Source of the DNA: Luteimicrobium xylanilyticum
GTDB lineage: Bacteria > Actinomycetota > Actinomycetes > Actinomycetales > Cellulomonadaceae
Length of the DNA: 64,000 nucleotides
Assembly (NCBI RefSeq): GCF_009429125.1
Contig: NZ_CP045529.1
Location: forward strand, 3,472,001-3,536,000
Direction of reading: 5' to 3'
Made by a program: the position numbers and the translations under genes. The number at the start of each line of letters is the position of its first letter. Positions within the stretch are counted from its first letter, which is position 1. Below are positions 33,021 to 42,131 of this stretch, piece after piece. Below the pieces are notes generated by a model that had not been told where the DNA came from, did no database searches, and worked only from the letters and a program-made list of their open reading frames with translations.

Positions 33021-35414
33021 CTACTTGCAGGTCTTGGCCGCGTACGCCTTCGTCGAGGTCTGGTAGTGGCCGGACCCGTCGTAGTAGTACGCAGCGATGG
33101 TCACGGAGCCCGCGTCGACCGACGTCTTGCCGGTGGCGAAGACGTCGGACACCGAGGTGAACGGCGCGACGCCGCTGAACTTCTTGTCCCCGAACGCGGT
33201 GGTGAGCCGGACGTCGATCTTGTGGTCGGCCTCACCGTTGACCACGGAGGTGCTCAGGTAGACCTGGCCGCCCGAGCAGAACGGGACGGCGGTCGGCGCC
33301 TTCGTCACGACGGCGGGCAGCGGGGCCTTGACCGTGAGCGGCACGCGCACGACCGTGCCCGAGGGCTGCGCGAGGAGGACCAGGTCGTAGGACCCGGGCT
33401 TCGTCGTCGTCGGGACGGTGATCGCGACGCTGGAGGCGCCCTTCGCGGTGACCGACGCCGTGCCGAGCGAGGTGCCCGGCTTCTTTGCGTCGAACGCGGC
33501 GCCCGACGGCACGAGGAACTCGGTGAGCGACGTGTTCCGCGGGGCGCCGAGCGACGTGAGGTTGAGGCTCGAGACCTTCGCGCTCGCGACCTCGCCGGCC
33601 CGGGTCGCCTTGGGCGCCTTGTCGACGACGACGTGCGACCGGGCGTACGACGGCGCCAGCGGCTGGTGCTTGCCGAGGTAGTCGATCCAGCCGTCCCGGT
33701 CGATCAGACCGGAGTCCTTCGCGTCGGTGCCCTCGAGGAACTCGCGGAAGTTGTCGCCGCCGGCGGTGAGGAACGAGAACGTGCCGATGCGGTACTCGCC
33801 CTTCGGGTCGATGGGCTTGCCGTCCACGTAGACGCTCAGGACGTGGTGCCCGGGCGTCGCGTTCGGGTCGAGCGTGTCGACCGTGTAGGTGACGTTGTCC
33901 GAGAGACCCAGGTTGAGGTAGGGGCGCGTCGGGCGGTTGCCGTTCGCGTCGGTCTGCCACTGTTGCTCGAGGAGCGTCGTGAACTGGGCGCCCGTGAGCG
34001 TGACCGTCCAGAGGTTGTTGACGAACGGCAGGACGCTGTTCGCCTCGGCGTAGGTGATGACGCCGTCGTCGCCCTTGAACAGCTCGGCGCGCAGGCCGCC
34101 CGGGTTGACGACGCCGATCTCCGCGCCACCCCGCGACGGGTCGGCGAGGGTGTCCCGCAGCGCGTTCGCCACGGTGTTGCCGAGGGTCGACTCGGACGCG
34201 CGGTCGTCACGGCCCGTGATCGGGTTCGCCGGGTCCGGCTGGGTGTACTTCCCCTTCACGTACGAGCCGCCGGCGTAGGCGGTCGTGATGTCGCCCGAGA
34301 CCTTCCCGACGGGGGTCTTCCCGACCTCGTCGGCGTACGCGAGGGCGTCCTTGACGATCCCGTCGACCTTCGCGACCGCCGGGTACTGGGCGATCAGATC
34401 AGCCGCCGGCGTCGTCGTGCGCGCCACGTTCTCGACCGTGTAGGACTCGACGGCGTGCGTCGAGGCGTCGAGCGTGAGCGAGACGTGCCCGACGTTCTCG
34501 CCGTAGTCACCCGTCTGGATGATGGGGCGCGTCTTGCCGGCCTCGCCTGGGACCGGGGCGTCCCACGCGTACTCCTTGTGCGTGTGGCCCGTGAAGATGG
34601 CCGCGACCTTAGGGCTCGTCTTCGTCACGATGTCCGCGAAAGCTCCGCCCGCCGCGACCTCCTGGTCCAGCGTGGCGCCGTCGGGCGTGCCCTCGCTCGC
34701 GCCCTCGTGGAGCGTCGCGACGACGACGTCCGCCTCACCGTTCGACGGGTCCCCGTCGGTGAGCTCGTCCGCGGTCTTGTTGATGGCGGCGACCGGGTCG
34801 CCGAAGTCGAGGGTCGCGACGCCGGCCGGCGACACCAGCGTCGGGGTCTCCTGCGTCACGGCGCCGATCACGCCCACCTTGACCCCGTCGACGTCGATCA
34901 CGTCGTACGCGGGCAGCGCGGGCGTCGTCGTCCCGTGCTCGTAGACGTTCGCGCCGAGGTACGGCCAGTTCGCGCGGTCGTCGATGCGGCCCGTGAGGTC
35001 GGAGAAGCCCTTGTCGAACTCGTGGTTCCCGACGGCGGAGACCTGCAGGCCGAGCGCGTTCAGGACGTCGATGGTCGGGGCGTCGTCCTGGACCGCGGAG
35101 GCGAACAGGGACGCGCTCACGTTGTCGCCCGCGGACAGGAACACCGTGCCGTCGGGGTTCTTCGCCTTGAGCTGCTCGACGGTCCCCGCGAAGTTCACGG
35201 TGTTCGTGTCGATGCGGCCGTGGAAGTCGTTGATGGCGACGAAGTCGAGGGTCGTCGTCGCAGCGTCGGACGGGTCGGCGGCGACCGCCGAGCTCGCGGC
35301 GAAGACCGAGCCCCCGCCGACGGCGAGCGCCGCCGCGGTGAAGCCGGCGACGACGCGTCGGCGGGTGCGCCGTCGTCGGCCGGCCGGGGTGGGTTCTGTG
35401 CTGTCCATGCTCAC
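33021..35414 (-). CDS. Secreted 5'-nucleotidase (bifunctional metallophosphatase)
   Basis: This 797-residue exported enzyme has an Arg-rich signal peptide with a likely cleavage after AVA near residue 45. A calcineurin-like metallophosphatase domain (about 55-330) shows INDFHGRID, SAGDNVSASL, AVGNHEFDKGF and IFTGHTHKEYAW. A 5'-nucleotidase C-terminal domain spans about 365-560 (VVNPGGLRAELF, NSVLPFVNNLWTV, FSFLTAGGDNF). An Ig-like region and a ~90-residue C-terminal module (AVPFCSGGQVYLSTSVV to KTCK) follow. This module is shared with the nuclease at 38500. The protein probably frees phosphate and nucleosides from extracellular nucleotides. GTG 35414 fits an AAGGAGG site; ATG 35408 is an alternative. 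Confidence 0.93.
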   Translation of the reverse strand: MSMDSTEPTPAGRRRRTRRRVVAGFTAAALAVGGGSVFAASSAVAADPSDAATTTLDFVAINDFHGRIDTNTVNFAGTVEQLKAKNPDGTVFLSAGDNVSASLFASAVQDDAPTIDVLNALGLQVSAVGNHEFDKGFSDLTGRIDDRANWPYLGANVYEHGTTTPALPAYDVIDVDGVKVGVIGAVTQETPTLVSPAGVATLDFGDPVAAINKTADELTDGDPSNGEADVVVATLHEGASEGTPDGATLDQEVAAGGAFADIVTKTSPKVAAIFTGHTHKEYAWDAPVPGEAGKTRPIIQTGDYGENVGHVSLTLDASTHAVESYTVENVARTTTPAADLIAQYPAVAKVDGIVKDALAYADEVGKTPVGKVSGDITTAYAGGSYVKGKYTQPDPANPITGRDDRASESTLGNTVANALRDTLADPSRGGAEIGVVNPGGLRAELFKGDDGVITYAEANSVLPFVNNLWTVTLTGAQFTTLLEQQWQTDANGNRPTRPYLNLGLSDNVTYTVDTLDPNATPGHHVLSVYVDGKPIDPKGEYRIGTFSFLTAGGDNFREFLEGTDAKDSGLIDRDGWIDYLGKHQPLAPSYARSHVVVDKAPKATRAGEVASAKVSSLNLTSLGAPRNTSLTEFLVPSGAAFDAKKPGTSLGTASVTAKGASSVAITVPTTTKPGSYDLVLLAQPSGTVVRVPLTVKAPLPAVVTKAPTAVPFCSGGQVYLSTSVVNGEADHKIDVRLTTAFGDKKFSGVAPFTSVSDVFATGKTSVDAGSVTIAAYYYDGSGHYQTSTKAYAAKTCK

Positions 35415-35593
35415 GGGTGCCTCCTTGTCGGTGACCAGATCCCACCTGGGCAGCGGGACGCGAGGGTCACGACGTCAGCGGCACAGGTGGCGTTGCGATC
35501 TCACCTGATCCGCATGTCGGCGCTGTGTCAAGACTGTGACGTTCGGAAGAAGCCGGCGTGTCGAGCCGACGACGGCTCGTGCGGCCGCGGCGT

Positions 35594-36031
35594 TCAGCCC
35601 CGGCGGCTGCGCGTCTGGCGGCCAAGGCTGCGCCGGTCGGAGTAGAGCGCCAGGAGCCCCGCGACCGCCATGCCGAGGCAGACGCCGGCGATGACGAGCA
35701 GGGAGAACAGGACACCCGGCTTGTCGAGCTGCTTCGCCCCCGGGATCGTCAGCATGAGCCCCGCGAAGAAGAGCCCGACGACGGCGCCCAGCAGCGCGCC
35801 CGCCTTGAGGAAGTTCTGGTACCGGGGCGCGCGGCGCGTCCGGCCCTCGACCGCGGCGGTGACGTCGACGTCGGTCGCCTCGACCTTCGCGTCCGCGGGG
35901 AGCTCGACCTCGACGGGCTCGGGCGCCTCCGCGGCGGCGGTGGGGACGTCGGCGGCGGCCTGGGCCTGGTCCTCGGTGCCGGCGTCCTCGGGACGCGCGG
36001 CGGGGCCGGCAGGGTCGGGCGTGGTGCTCAC
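35594..36031 (-). CDS. Conserved membrane protein
   Basis: This 145-residue protein has a long acidic, Pro/Ala-rich cytosolic N-terminus (1-65) and a basic stretch (GRTRRAPRYQNF). Two membrane helices follow at about residues 76-96 and 105-130. Its tail is basic (SDRRSLGRQTRSRRG). No enzymatic motif is seen. GTG 36031 is chosen because a -10-like TAGGGT ends 8 bases upstream. Function unknown. Confidence 0.78.
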   Translation of the reverse strand: MSTTPDPAGPAARPEDAGTEDQAQAAADVPTAAAEAPEPVEVELPADAKVEATDVDVTAAVEGRTRRAPRYQNFLKAGALLGAVVGLFFAGLMLTIPGAKQLDKPGVLFSLLVIAGVCLGMAVAGLLALYSDRRSLGRQTRSRRG

Positions 36032-36039
36032 GTCGCCCG

Positions 36040-36045
36040 ACCCTA
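36040..36045 (-). promoter_or_regulatory. -10-like TAGGGT of the membrane protein gene
   Basis: Minus-strand hexamer 8 bases before GTG 36031, with no ribosome-binding site. Confidence 0.35.
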
Positions 36046-36083
36046 CCGGTCCCACCTGGGCGTGCGGGGGGTGCGGGAGGGCC

Positions 36084-37514
36084 TCAGCCGTGCTGCGGCA
36101 GGCGCAGGCTCAGCGCGGCCAGAAGCAGGGTCAGGCCGGACATCACGGCGAACGCGACGATCACGCCGGCCCGCATGGAACCTGCGGCGACGGCGGAGAA
36201 GATCGAGCCGAGTCCTGCGACGCCCAGTGCCATGGCCGTCTGCTGGGTCGTGACGAGAAGGCCGCTCCCAACTCCCGCGGACTCCGCCGGCACCTCCGAG
36301 AGGATCAGCCGGAACAGCGAGCCGACGGCGAGCGCCTGCCCGACCCCGACGACGACGAGGGCGAGGACGGCTGCTGCAGCAACCACGGGAGGCGACGAGC
36401 GGTCGGCGTCGCCTCCGAGCGAGCGCCATGCTGTGACCACGATCGCCAGCGTCGCGGCGAGCCCGACGGCCTCGACGGCGAGCCCGAGCGCGAGAACCCG
36501 GCGCCCGAGACGCTCGAGCAGCCGTGGGACCACGAACGACGTCGCGAAGTACGCGAGGCACACAGGCGTGATCGCGATCCCGGCTGCGAGCGGCGAGAGC
36601 CCGAGCCCCTCTTGCGCACCGACGGCGAACACGAACATGAAGGCCCCGAACACCCCGAAGAACCCCACGACGACCGGCAGCCCGCGGCGCATCGACGGCA
36701 CGCCCGTCACGAGCGCGAGCGGCAGCAGCGGGACGATGCCGCGCCGAGGAGCGCGTGCGGACCAGGCCACGAAGGTCCCGGAAGCGACGCCGCTGAGCAC
36801 GAGGGATGCGGTGCACCACCCGGGCCAACGGAGCGCGGGCCCCTCCGCGAGCGGGACGAGGAGCGCGCCGATCGACACGGCGAGCAGGACGGTCCCGCGC
36901 ACGTCAGCGCCCACCCGGCGCTCGGATCGTGTCGGAGGCACGGTGCGGCGCAGCAGGAGGAGCGCCGTCAGACCGACGGGGACGTTGACCAGGAAGATCG
37001 CGCGCCAGGACAGCGTCGAGACCAGCACACCTCCCAGCAGCTGCCCGACGACGGCGGCGAGCCCTCCGGCTGCGGCGTATGCGGCGATCGCGGAGGCACG
37101 ACGTCGGCCGGTCAGCGCACTCTGGACCGTGGCGAGCGTCTGCGGGGTCATGAGCGCGGCCGACGCCCCCTGGAGCACGCGGGCGAGGAGCAGGGTGGAC
37201 ACGGTCGTGGACATCCCCGCGGCCAGGGACGTCACCGTGAAGGCGCCGCGACCGACCGCGAACAGCCGCCTGCGACCGTGCTCGTCACCGAGCCGACCCG
37301 CGAGGACGAGCATGACCGCGTATGCCGTCCCGTAGCCCGCGACGACGAGCTCGAGGGCCGCCGAGGACGCGGCGAGGTCCCGCCGGATCGACGGGAGCGC
37401 CGCATTGGTGATGAAGAAGTCGAGATTGGCCAGGAACGGGCCGGCCAGCAGGACGACGAGCCCTGTCCGAGTGAGCGGACGGGTGGGAGCGGCCGGTTCC
37501 GCGATGACAGTCAT
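36084..37514 (-). CDS. MFS multidrug transporter (DHA2/EmrB-QacA type)
   Basis: This 476-residue major-facilitator transporter has about 14 membrane spans. The first (residues ~16-35) contains FLANLDFFITNAALPSI, and loop 2-3 carries MFS motif A as GRLGDEHGRRRLFAV. The VLQGASAALMTPQTLATV segment fits motif C-like DHA2 features. It probably exports drugs or metabolites by proton antiport. It is divergent from an MmyB-like regulator 69 bp away, which likely controls it. Substrate unknown. Confidence 0.9.
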   Translation of the reverse strand: MTVIAEPAAPTRPLTRTGLVVLLAGPFLANLDFFITNAALPSIRRDLAASSAALELVVAGYGTAYAVMLVLAGRLGDEHGRRRLFAVGRGAFTVTSLAAGMSTTVSTLLLARVLQGASAALMTPQTLATVQSALTGRRRASAIAAYAAAGGLAAVVGQLLGGVLVSTLSWRAIFLVNVPVGLTALLLLRRTVPPTRSERRVGADVRGTVLLAVSIGALLVPLAEGPALRWPGWCTASLVLSGVASGTFVAWSARAPRRGIVPLLPLALVTGVPSMRRGLPVVVGFFGVFGAFMFVFAVGAQEGLGLSPLAAGIAITPVCLAYFATSFVVPRLLERLGRRVLALGLAVEAVGLAATLAIVVTAWRSLGGDADRSSPPVVAAAAVLALVVVGVGQALAVGSLFRLILSEVPAESAGVGSGLLVTTQQTAMALGVAGLGSIFSAVAAGSMRAGVIVAFAVMSGLTLLLAALSLRLPQHG

Positions 37515-37539
37515 GCGGCTATCGTCAAAGGTCCCGCAC

Positions 37540-37575
37540 ACAGGTACCAGGAGCCTGTTGATACGGGTACTGGAG
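37540..37575. promoter_or_regulatory. Candidate operator between the MFS and MmyB-like genes
   Basis: ACAGG and CCTGT form a short inverted repeat around TACCAGGAG. Imperfect direct copies GTACCAGG and GTACTGGA flank TTGATACGG. The region is only 69 bp long and must hold both promoters. Confidence 0.3.
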
Positions 37576-37583
37576 GTGACAGC

Positions 37584-38480
37584 ATGTCCCCTGGCCCGAG
37601 CGCCGCGCACCGGCGGGAGCTGGCTGACTTCCTTCGCACCCGGCGAGCCCGCGTCACCCCCGAGCTCGTCGGGCTACCGCACGGCGGCCGCCGCCGCACG
37701 CCAGGACTGCGCCGCGAGGAGGTCGCTCAGCTCTCCGGCATCGGCGTCACCTGGTACACGTGGCTCGAGCAAGGGCGCGACATCCACGTGTCCGACCAGG
37801 TGCTCGAAGCAGTGGCCCGCACGCTCCGACTCGACCGGAGCGAGCGCACCCATCTCTTCACCCTCGCGGGCGCAGCCGCCCCGAGCTCCGACCGGGACCA
37901 CGTCCTCGACGAGGCCACGCTGCGCGTCGTGGACGCCGTCCTCCCGTTCCCCGCCTGCATCCAGAACGCCAGGTACGACCTCCTCGCCTACAACCGTGCC
38001 TACGCGCGGCTGATCGGCGACCTTGACGCGGTCCCCGTCTCGGACCGCAACACCCTGTGGCTGACCTTCACCGACCCGGCGTGGCACGTCGGCCTCGTGG
38101 ACTGGGAGGACGCGGCACGCCGCATGGTGGCTCAGCTCCGCGCTCACCTCGCGGACCATGCCGGTGACACGTCCTGGACCGGCTTCGTCCGACGCCTCCG
38201 TGCAGCCTCCGACAAGTTCTCGGCGCTGTGGGACGAGCACGACGTCACCGACGCGACGACGGACCGCAAGCCGATCCTCAATCCCGCCGTGGGTCTCCTG
38301 GAGTTCGAGCTCTCGACGACCTGGCTCGCACCGGGGCCCGGCGCACGCCTCGTCGTCTTCACACCCGCCGACCAGGACAGCGCCGTACGGCTGGACCGCC
38401 TCCTCCAGGAGGTGAGCGTCTCTGCCGACGGGGCCGCCTCGGCGGGCACCGGCGTCTCACCGGTGCCCGCCGTCCGCTGA
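37584..38480 (+). CDS. XRE/MmyB-like transcriptional regulator
   Basis: This 298-residue regulator has an N-terminal helix-turn-helix (FLRTRRARVTPELVGLP, RRTPGLRREEVAQLSGI, TWYTWLEQGRD; residues ~13-75). A C-terminal MmyB-like ligand-binding PAS domain follows (ALLPFP-type region, YDLLAYNRAYARL, NTLWLTF). In actinobacteria such genes usually regulate a divergent oxidoreductase or transporter, here the MFS exporter. A TGGAGGTGA ribosome-binding site precedes ATG 37584. Its last codons include a terminator hairpin. Confidence 0.9.
   Translation: MSPGPSAAHRRELADFLRTRRARVTPELVGLPHGGRRRTPGLRREEVAQLSGIGVTWYTWLEQGRDIHVSDQVLEAVARTLRLDRSERTHLFTLAGAAAPSSDRDHVLDEATLRVVDAVLPFPACIQNARYDLLAYNRAYARLIGDLDAVPVSDRNTLWLTFTDPAWHVGLVDWEDAARRMVAQLRAHLADHAGDTSWTGFVRRLRAASDKFSALWDEHDVTDATTDRKPILNPAVGLLEFELSTTWLAPGPGARLVVFTPADQDSAVRLDRLLQEVSVSADGAASAGTGVSPVPAVR
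38442..38470 (+). terminator. Terminator hairpin inside the regulator's last codons
   Basis: GCGGGCACCGG and CCGGTGCCCGC form a perfect 11-bp stem with loop CGTCTCA, ending 10 bases before the end of the CDS. A 16-bp palindrome (38490-38505) lies just after, between the convergent stop codons. Confidence 0.65.
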
Positions 38481-38499
38481 ACGACGGGCGGCTGACGCG

Positions 38500-41385
38500 T
38501 CAGCCGCAGTCCTTGGCCTGGTACCCCTTGGTGTCGACCTGGTAGTGCCCGGCGCCGTCCCAGTAGTAGCCCGCCACCGTCAGGGTGCCGGCCGGGATGG
38601 ACGCCTGGCCCGTCGGGAAGACGTTCGTGACCGACGTCAGCGGCGCGACCTTGGTGAACTTCTTGTCCCCGTAGGTCGTGGTGAGCCGGATGTCGAGCGC
38701 GTGCTTCGGCTCGCCCGCCACGACCGACGTCGACAGGTACACCTTCCCGGCCGAGCAGAACGGCACGGCCGTGATCGCCTTGAGCCGCACGTCGACCGGC
38801 GCCTTGAGCGGCAGGTCGAGGCCCACGAGGATCGGGTCGTGGTCGGAGGACCGGAACGGCGTCGTGTCGTAGAGGTTCGACACGTTGTAGTTGTACCGGC
38901 TGTACTCGTTGGCGATCGGCTCGACCGAGTTGATGTTCCAGATGTCGGCCTTGGCGACGCCGGCGAGCGACGCCGACGCGAACGCGTGGTCGATGGACCC
39001 GACGTACCCGTCGTACAGGTACGTCTGCTTGCCCGTCGTGGCCCCGAGGTCGGTGTAGCCGGCGTCGGTGATCACCTTGACCGGGTCCTCCTGGCCGTAG
39101 GCGTTGAAGTCGCCGACGAGCAGGATCTTGTCGGTGCCCGCGGCCTTCGCGAACGCGCTCGCGAAGTCGAGGGCCGCGTGCGCCTCCTTGACGCGAGTCG
39201 CGTTGTACGCGCCCTGCCCGTCGCCCGAGTCCGTGTCACCGGGTCCGGGGTTGTCGCCGTCGAACGTGCCCTTCGACTTGAAGTGGTTCGAGACGACGAC
39301 GACGTCGTCGGCCTTGGTCCCGCCAACGGGCCGCCAGGTCTGGGCGAGCGGCTGGCGGGCGATCCCGTCGAAGGCCGCGGAGCCCACGAGCAGCTCCGAG
39401 TCCCCGACGGGCTTGACCACGGCGGGCTTGTAGATGAACGCGACGCGGATGACGTCCTCGTCGGCGGGGAGCTTCGCGGGGGACGGCACGTACTTCCACG
39501 TTCCCGCGCCGGCCGCGTCGTTCAGCGCGTCGACCAGCGTCGCGAGCGAGGCGTCCCGGTCCTCGCCGTCCGTCGCGAGCGAGTTCTCGATCTCCTCGAG
39601 CGAGACCACGTCCGCACCCAGCCCGTTGATCGCGTTCACGATCTTGGTCTGCTGACGCTTCAGGTTCGCCGCGTCCCACGCCCCGCGGGCGTTGCAGCCC
39701 GTCTTCACCGTGACGGGGTTGCCCTCGCGGTCCGTGTACGGCTGGCAGCCGGAGAGCTGGTCGCCCGTCGTCGTGAAGTAGTTGAGGACGTTGAAGCTCG
39801 ACACGTGCAGGGTGCCCGCGACCTTCGGGGCGTCCGTGCGGGTGTTCTCGAACGTCACCGGCTGGACCGTGTCCGCGACGTCGGGCGTGAGCTGCGCGAG
39901 CGGCTCGAAGGCCCACGCGTCGTACCGGTAGTCGAGGATCACCGGGGTGGTGAAAGTGACCTCGGCCCCGACGCGCGCCGGCTTGCCGCCCGTGAGGTAC
40001 GGGAGCGGCTTGCTCGTGTTGGCGGACGACGAGTAGTTGGTCGTCGCGCCGTCGTCGAGGACGACGCCGCGTGCGGCCCGGTCGTCCACGGCCGCCTGCG
40101 CCTCGGCGCTGCCCGGGCGCCCGGCCTGCGTCGGCTGCACGAACGGCTTGTCGCCGGCGGCCAGCAGGAACGACCCGTAGTAGTTCGTGTCGTAGTTGTC
40201 GGCGACGACGTAGTGGCCCGTCGGGGCGACCAGCATGCCCTCGAGGCTCTCGCGCTGGGCGTCGGTGCTCGGGAACGCGACCGTCGCGGGCTTGACCGCG
40301 GGGACGGCGTCGTCGAGGACGCTCCAGGTCGTGGCGGACAGCTCCGTCAGACCCGAGTACTCCGACACGGCGCCCGTGACCTCGACGTACTGGCCGACCT
40401 TGAGCTCGCCTGCCGCCTTGGTCGAGTACACGAACAGACCGTCGGACGCGTGGTGCGTCGCCAGGTCGACGTCGCCGCCCGTGCCCGGCGTCTGGATGTA
40501 CAGGCCGTTGTAGCCGCCCGTCGGGTAGGCCGCGGTGACGACGCCCCGGGTGGTGACCGTCTTACCGGCGTACGGGCTCGTGTCCGTGGTGCCCTGGATC
40601 TCCTCGATCGTCGCCGTCGTGCTGCCGGGGCCGGTCGGAGGGTCCGTCGGGGTGCCCGGGTCGGTCGGGGTCGTGTCGTCGGCCGTGTTCTGGGGCGTGA
40701 CCGTCGTGCCGACGGTCAGGTCGGCGGCGTTGTCGTCGGTGTCGGTGCCCTCACCGGCGCCGGCGCCGTCACCCCGCTGGAGCGAGCTCGGCGTCGTGTT
40801 GCCCGCCAGCCCCGCGACGGGGTGCCCCTCGTAGGTGTTCGAGGTGCCGTAGCCGACCAGGTCGACGACATGGGCCGCCGACGCCGTGTCCCCGGTCACC
40901 GAGCCCGTCGGCAGGGTCAGCTTGTCGGTCGTGGAGGCGAGCGTGATCGTGCCCGCCGACCCGGACGGGTTGAGCGACGCACCGGACGCGTCCGGCGTCG
41001 GGAGCGCGTCGCCCGTCGAGCCGTTCGACCCGCCCGCGACCAGGTAGTGGCCACCGGCCGCGATGCTGCCGGCGAGCGGGACGCTCGACGTCGACGCGCC
41101 CGTCCCCGTCGCCGGCCGGTACTGCACCGACCAGCCGTCGACGTCGACCGCCGACCCGGTCGGGTTGTAGAGCTCCACGAACTTCGTCGTGTAGGGGGCG
41201 TTGGCGCTGCCGCCCGACAGGTACGCCTCCGAGATCACGACGTGCGTGGCGGCCGCCGCCTGCGCCGTCGGGGAGTCCACGCCTCCGCCCGAGGCGGCCC
41301 ACGCCGCCGCTCCCCCGCCCGTGACCACGAGGGCCACCGTCGCGCCGAGCGCCGCGACCCTCCTCCAGCTGTGCTGACCGTCCAC
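38500..41385 (-). CDS. Secreted ExeM/NucH-like extracellular nuclease
   Basis: This 961-residue exported protein starts at GTG 41385 after GAGGAG. The signal peptide (RRVAALGATVALVVTGGG) is followed by a lamin-tail domain (about 30-150; VVISEAYLSGGS, FVELYNPTGSAVDVDGW), a Thr/Pro linker (about 190-250) and an OB-fold nuclease-associated domain. An endonuclease/exonuclease/phosphatase domain (about 520-850) shows SSFNVLNYF, SLEEIEN, NHFKSKG, LVGDFNAYGQEDP and SSDHDPILVGL. The ~95-residue C-terminal module is nearly the same as that of the 5'-nucleotidase. It probably degrades extracellular DNA for phosphate and nucleosides. Confidence 0.93.
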   Translation of the reverse strand: MDGQHSWRRVAALGATVALVVTGGGAAAWAASGGGVDSPTAQAAAATHVVISEAYLSGGSANAPYTTKFVELYNPTGSAVDVDGWSVQYRPATGTGASTSSVPLAGSIAAGGHYLVAGGSNGSTGDALPTPDASGASLNPSGSAGTITLASTTDKLTLPTGSVTGDTASAAHVVDLVGYGTSNTYEGHPVAGLAGNTTPSSLQRGDGAGAGEGTDTDDNAADLTVGTTVTPQNTADDTTPTDPGTPTDPPTGPGSTTATIEEIQGTTDTSPYAGKTVTTRGVVTAAYPTGGYNGLYIQTPGTGGDVDLATHHASDGLFVYSTKAAGELKVGQYVEVTGAVSEYSGLTELSATTWSVLDDAVPAVKPATVAFPSTDAQRESLEGMLVAPTGHYVVADNYDTNYYGSFLLAAGDKPFVQPTQAGRPGSAEAQAAVDDRAARGVVLDDGATTNYSSSANTSKPLPYLTGGKPARVGAEVTFTTPVILDYRYDAWAFEPLAQLTPDVADTVQPVTFENTRTDAPKVAGTLHVSSFNVLNYFTTTGDQLSGCQPYTDREGNPVTVKTGCNARGAWDAANLKRQQTKIVNAINGLGADVVSLEEIENSLATDGEDRDASLATLVDALNDAAGAGTWKYVPSPAKLPADEDVIRVAFIYKPAVVKPVGDSELLVGSAAFDGIARQPLAQTWRPVGGTKADDVVVVSNHFKSKGTFDGDNPGPGDTDSGDGQGAYNATRVKEAHAALDFASAFAKAAGTDKILLVGDFNAYGQEDPVKVITDAGYTDLGATTGKQTYLYDGYVGSIDHAFASASLAGVAKADIWNINSVEPIANEYSRYNYNVSNLYDTTPFRSSDHDPILVGLDLPLKAPVDVRLKAITAVPFCSAGKVYLSTSVVAGEPKHALDIRLTTTYGDKKFTKVAPLTSVTNVFPTGQASIPAGTLTVAGYYWDGAGHYQVDTKGYQAKDCG

Positions 41386-41614
41386 GTTGACTCCTCGCTG
41401 TGTCGAGCTGTCTCGCGTGCTCGGGCGGCGCCCGAACCGCACGGCGACGTGCGGTCGTGGTGGTACCGGACGTCGTCGTCATCCCAGGGCATGCCCGTGT
41501 CGCCGTGATGAACGGCCTGTGAACGGGATGTCACCCCGGGCCACACGCTGCCCGACGACGGCCGGTTCTGCACGCGGGGACAGCGCAGCGGCCCGCGTGT
41601 CACCAGGCCCGCGC

Positions 41615-41620
41615 TACCGT
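41615..41620 (+). promoter_or_regulatory. -10-like TACCGT of the 41628 gene
   Basis: Ends 7 bases before ATG 41628; only a short GGGG precedes the start. Confidence 0.4.
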
Positions 41621-41627
41621 TTGGGGC

Positions 41628-42131
41628 ATGAACGGCGGGGTCGACGTGGTGAGGTTCGAGAGCGCGGAACCGAACGCGCGCGGACACCGCCCGGGCGTGT
41701 TCGCGCTCGCGAACGGGCTCGCGCGAGCAGGGCTCCTCACCGCTGAGGAGCACGCCTGGTGGCGCCGGAGCAACGACTGGTGCAATCGCGCTTACCCCGA
41801 TCCGTCGACCGCGGACCCGCTCGTCTACGACCGAGAGGCGAACCCTGGCGCGAAGGCGTGGTTCAAGGCGTCGGCCGTCGAGCTCGTCGACAGGACCCGC
41901 GAGTACCTGGTCTTGCTCGACCGGCACGGCGTCGGCTGGGTGGAACGGCGGACGAGCACTCCCGGACGCATCGTCTACGAGGACGAGGTCCAGGTCGTCG
42001 CGGTGCCGCTCGGGGTCGGCCGCGGCGAGGTACCGGCGGCGTTCGCTCCGTCGCATGCCGCCGGGGACTCCAACACCTCCTCGGACGTGGCCCTTCCTGG
42101 CGGCAGCCGTCAGGCCGTAGGCACCCAGTAG
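41628..42131 (+). CDS. Hypothetical protein
   Basis: This 167-residue soluble protein has a Trp/Tyr/Cys-rich core (HAWWRRSNDWCNRAYPDPST), a helix (KAWFKASAVELVDRTREYLVLLDRHGVGW) and a strand-rich region (IVYEDEVQVVAVPLG). It has no recognised domain. The polar C-terminal ~30 residues overlap the convergent GNAT pseudogene by 22 bp and may be poorly conserved. Codon use is as in the host. Function unknown. Confidence 0.7.
   Translation: MNGGVDVVRFESAEPNARGHRPGVFALANGLARAGLLTAEEHAWWRRSNDWCNRAYPDPSTADPLVYDREANPGAKAWFKASAVELVDRTREYLVLLDRHGVGWVERRTSTPGRIVYEDEVQVVAVPLGVGRGEVPAAFAPSHAAGDSNTSSDVALPGGSRQAVGTQ

Noticed and set aside
32931-35645. Plus-strand open frame of about 900 codons antisense to the 5'-nucleotidase
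   Set aside because: The nucleotidase on the other strand has all family motifs; the antisense translation is low-complexity Arg/Val/Asp.
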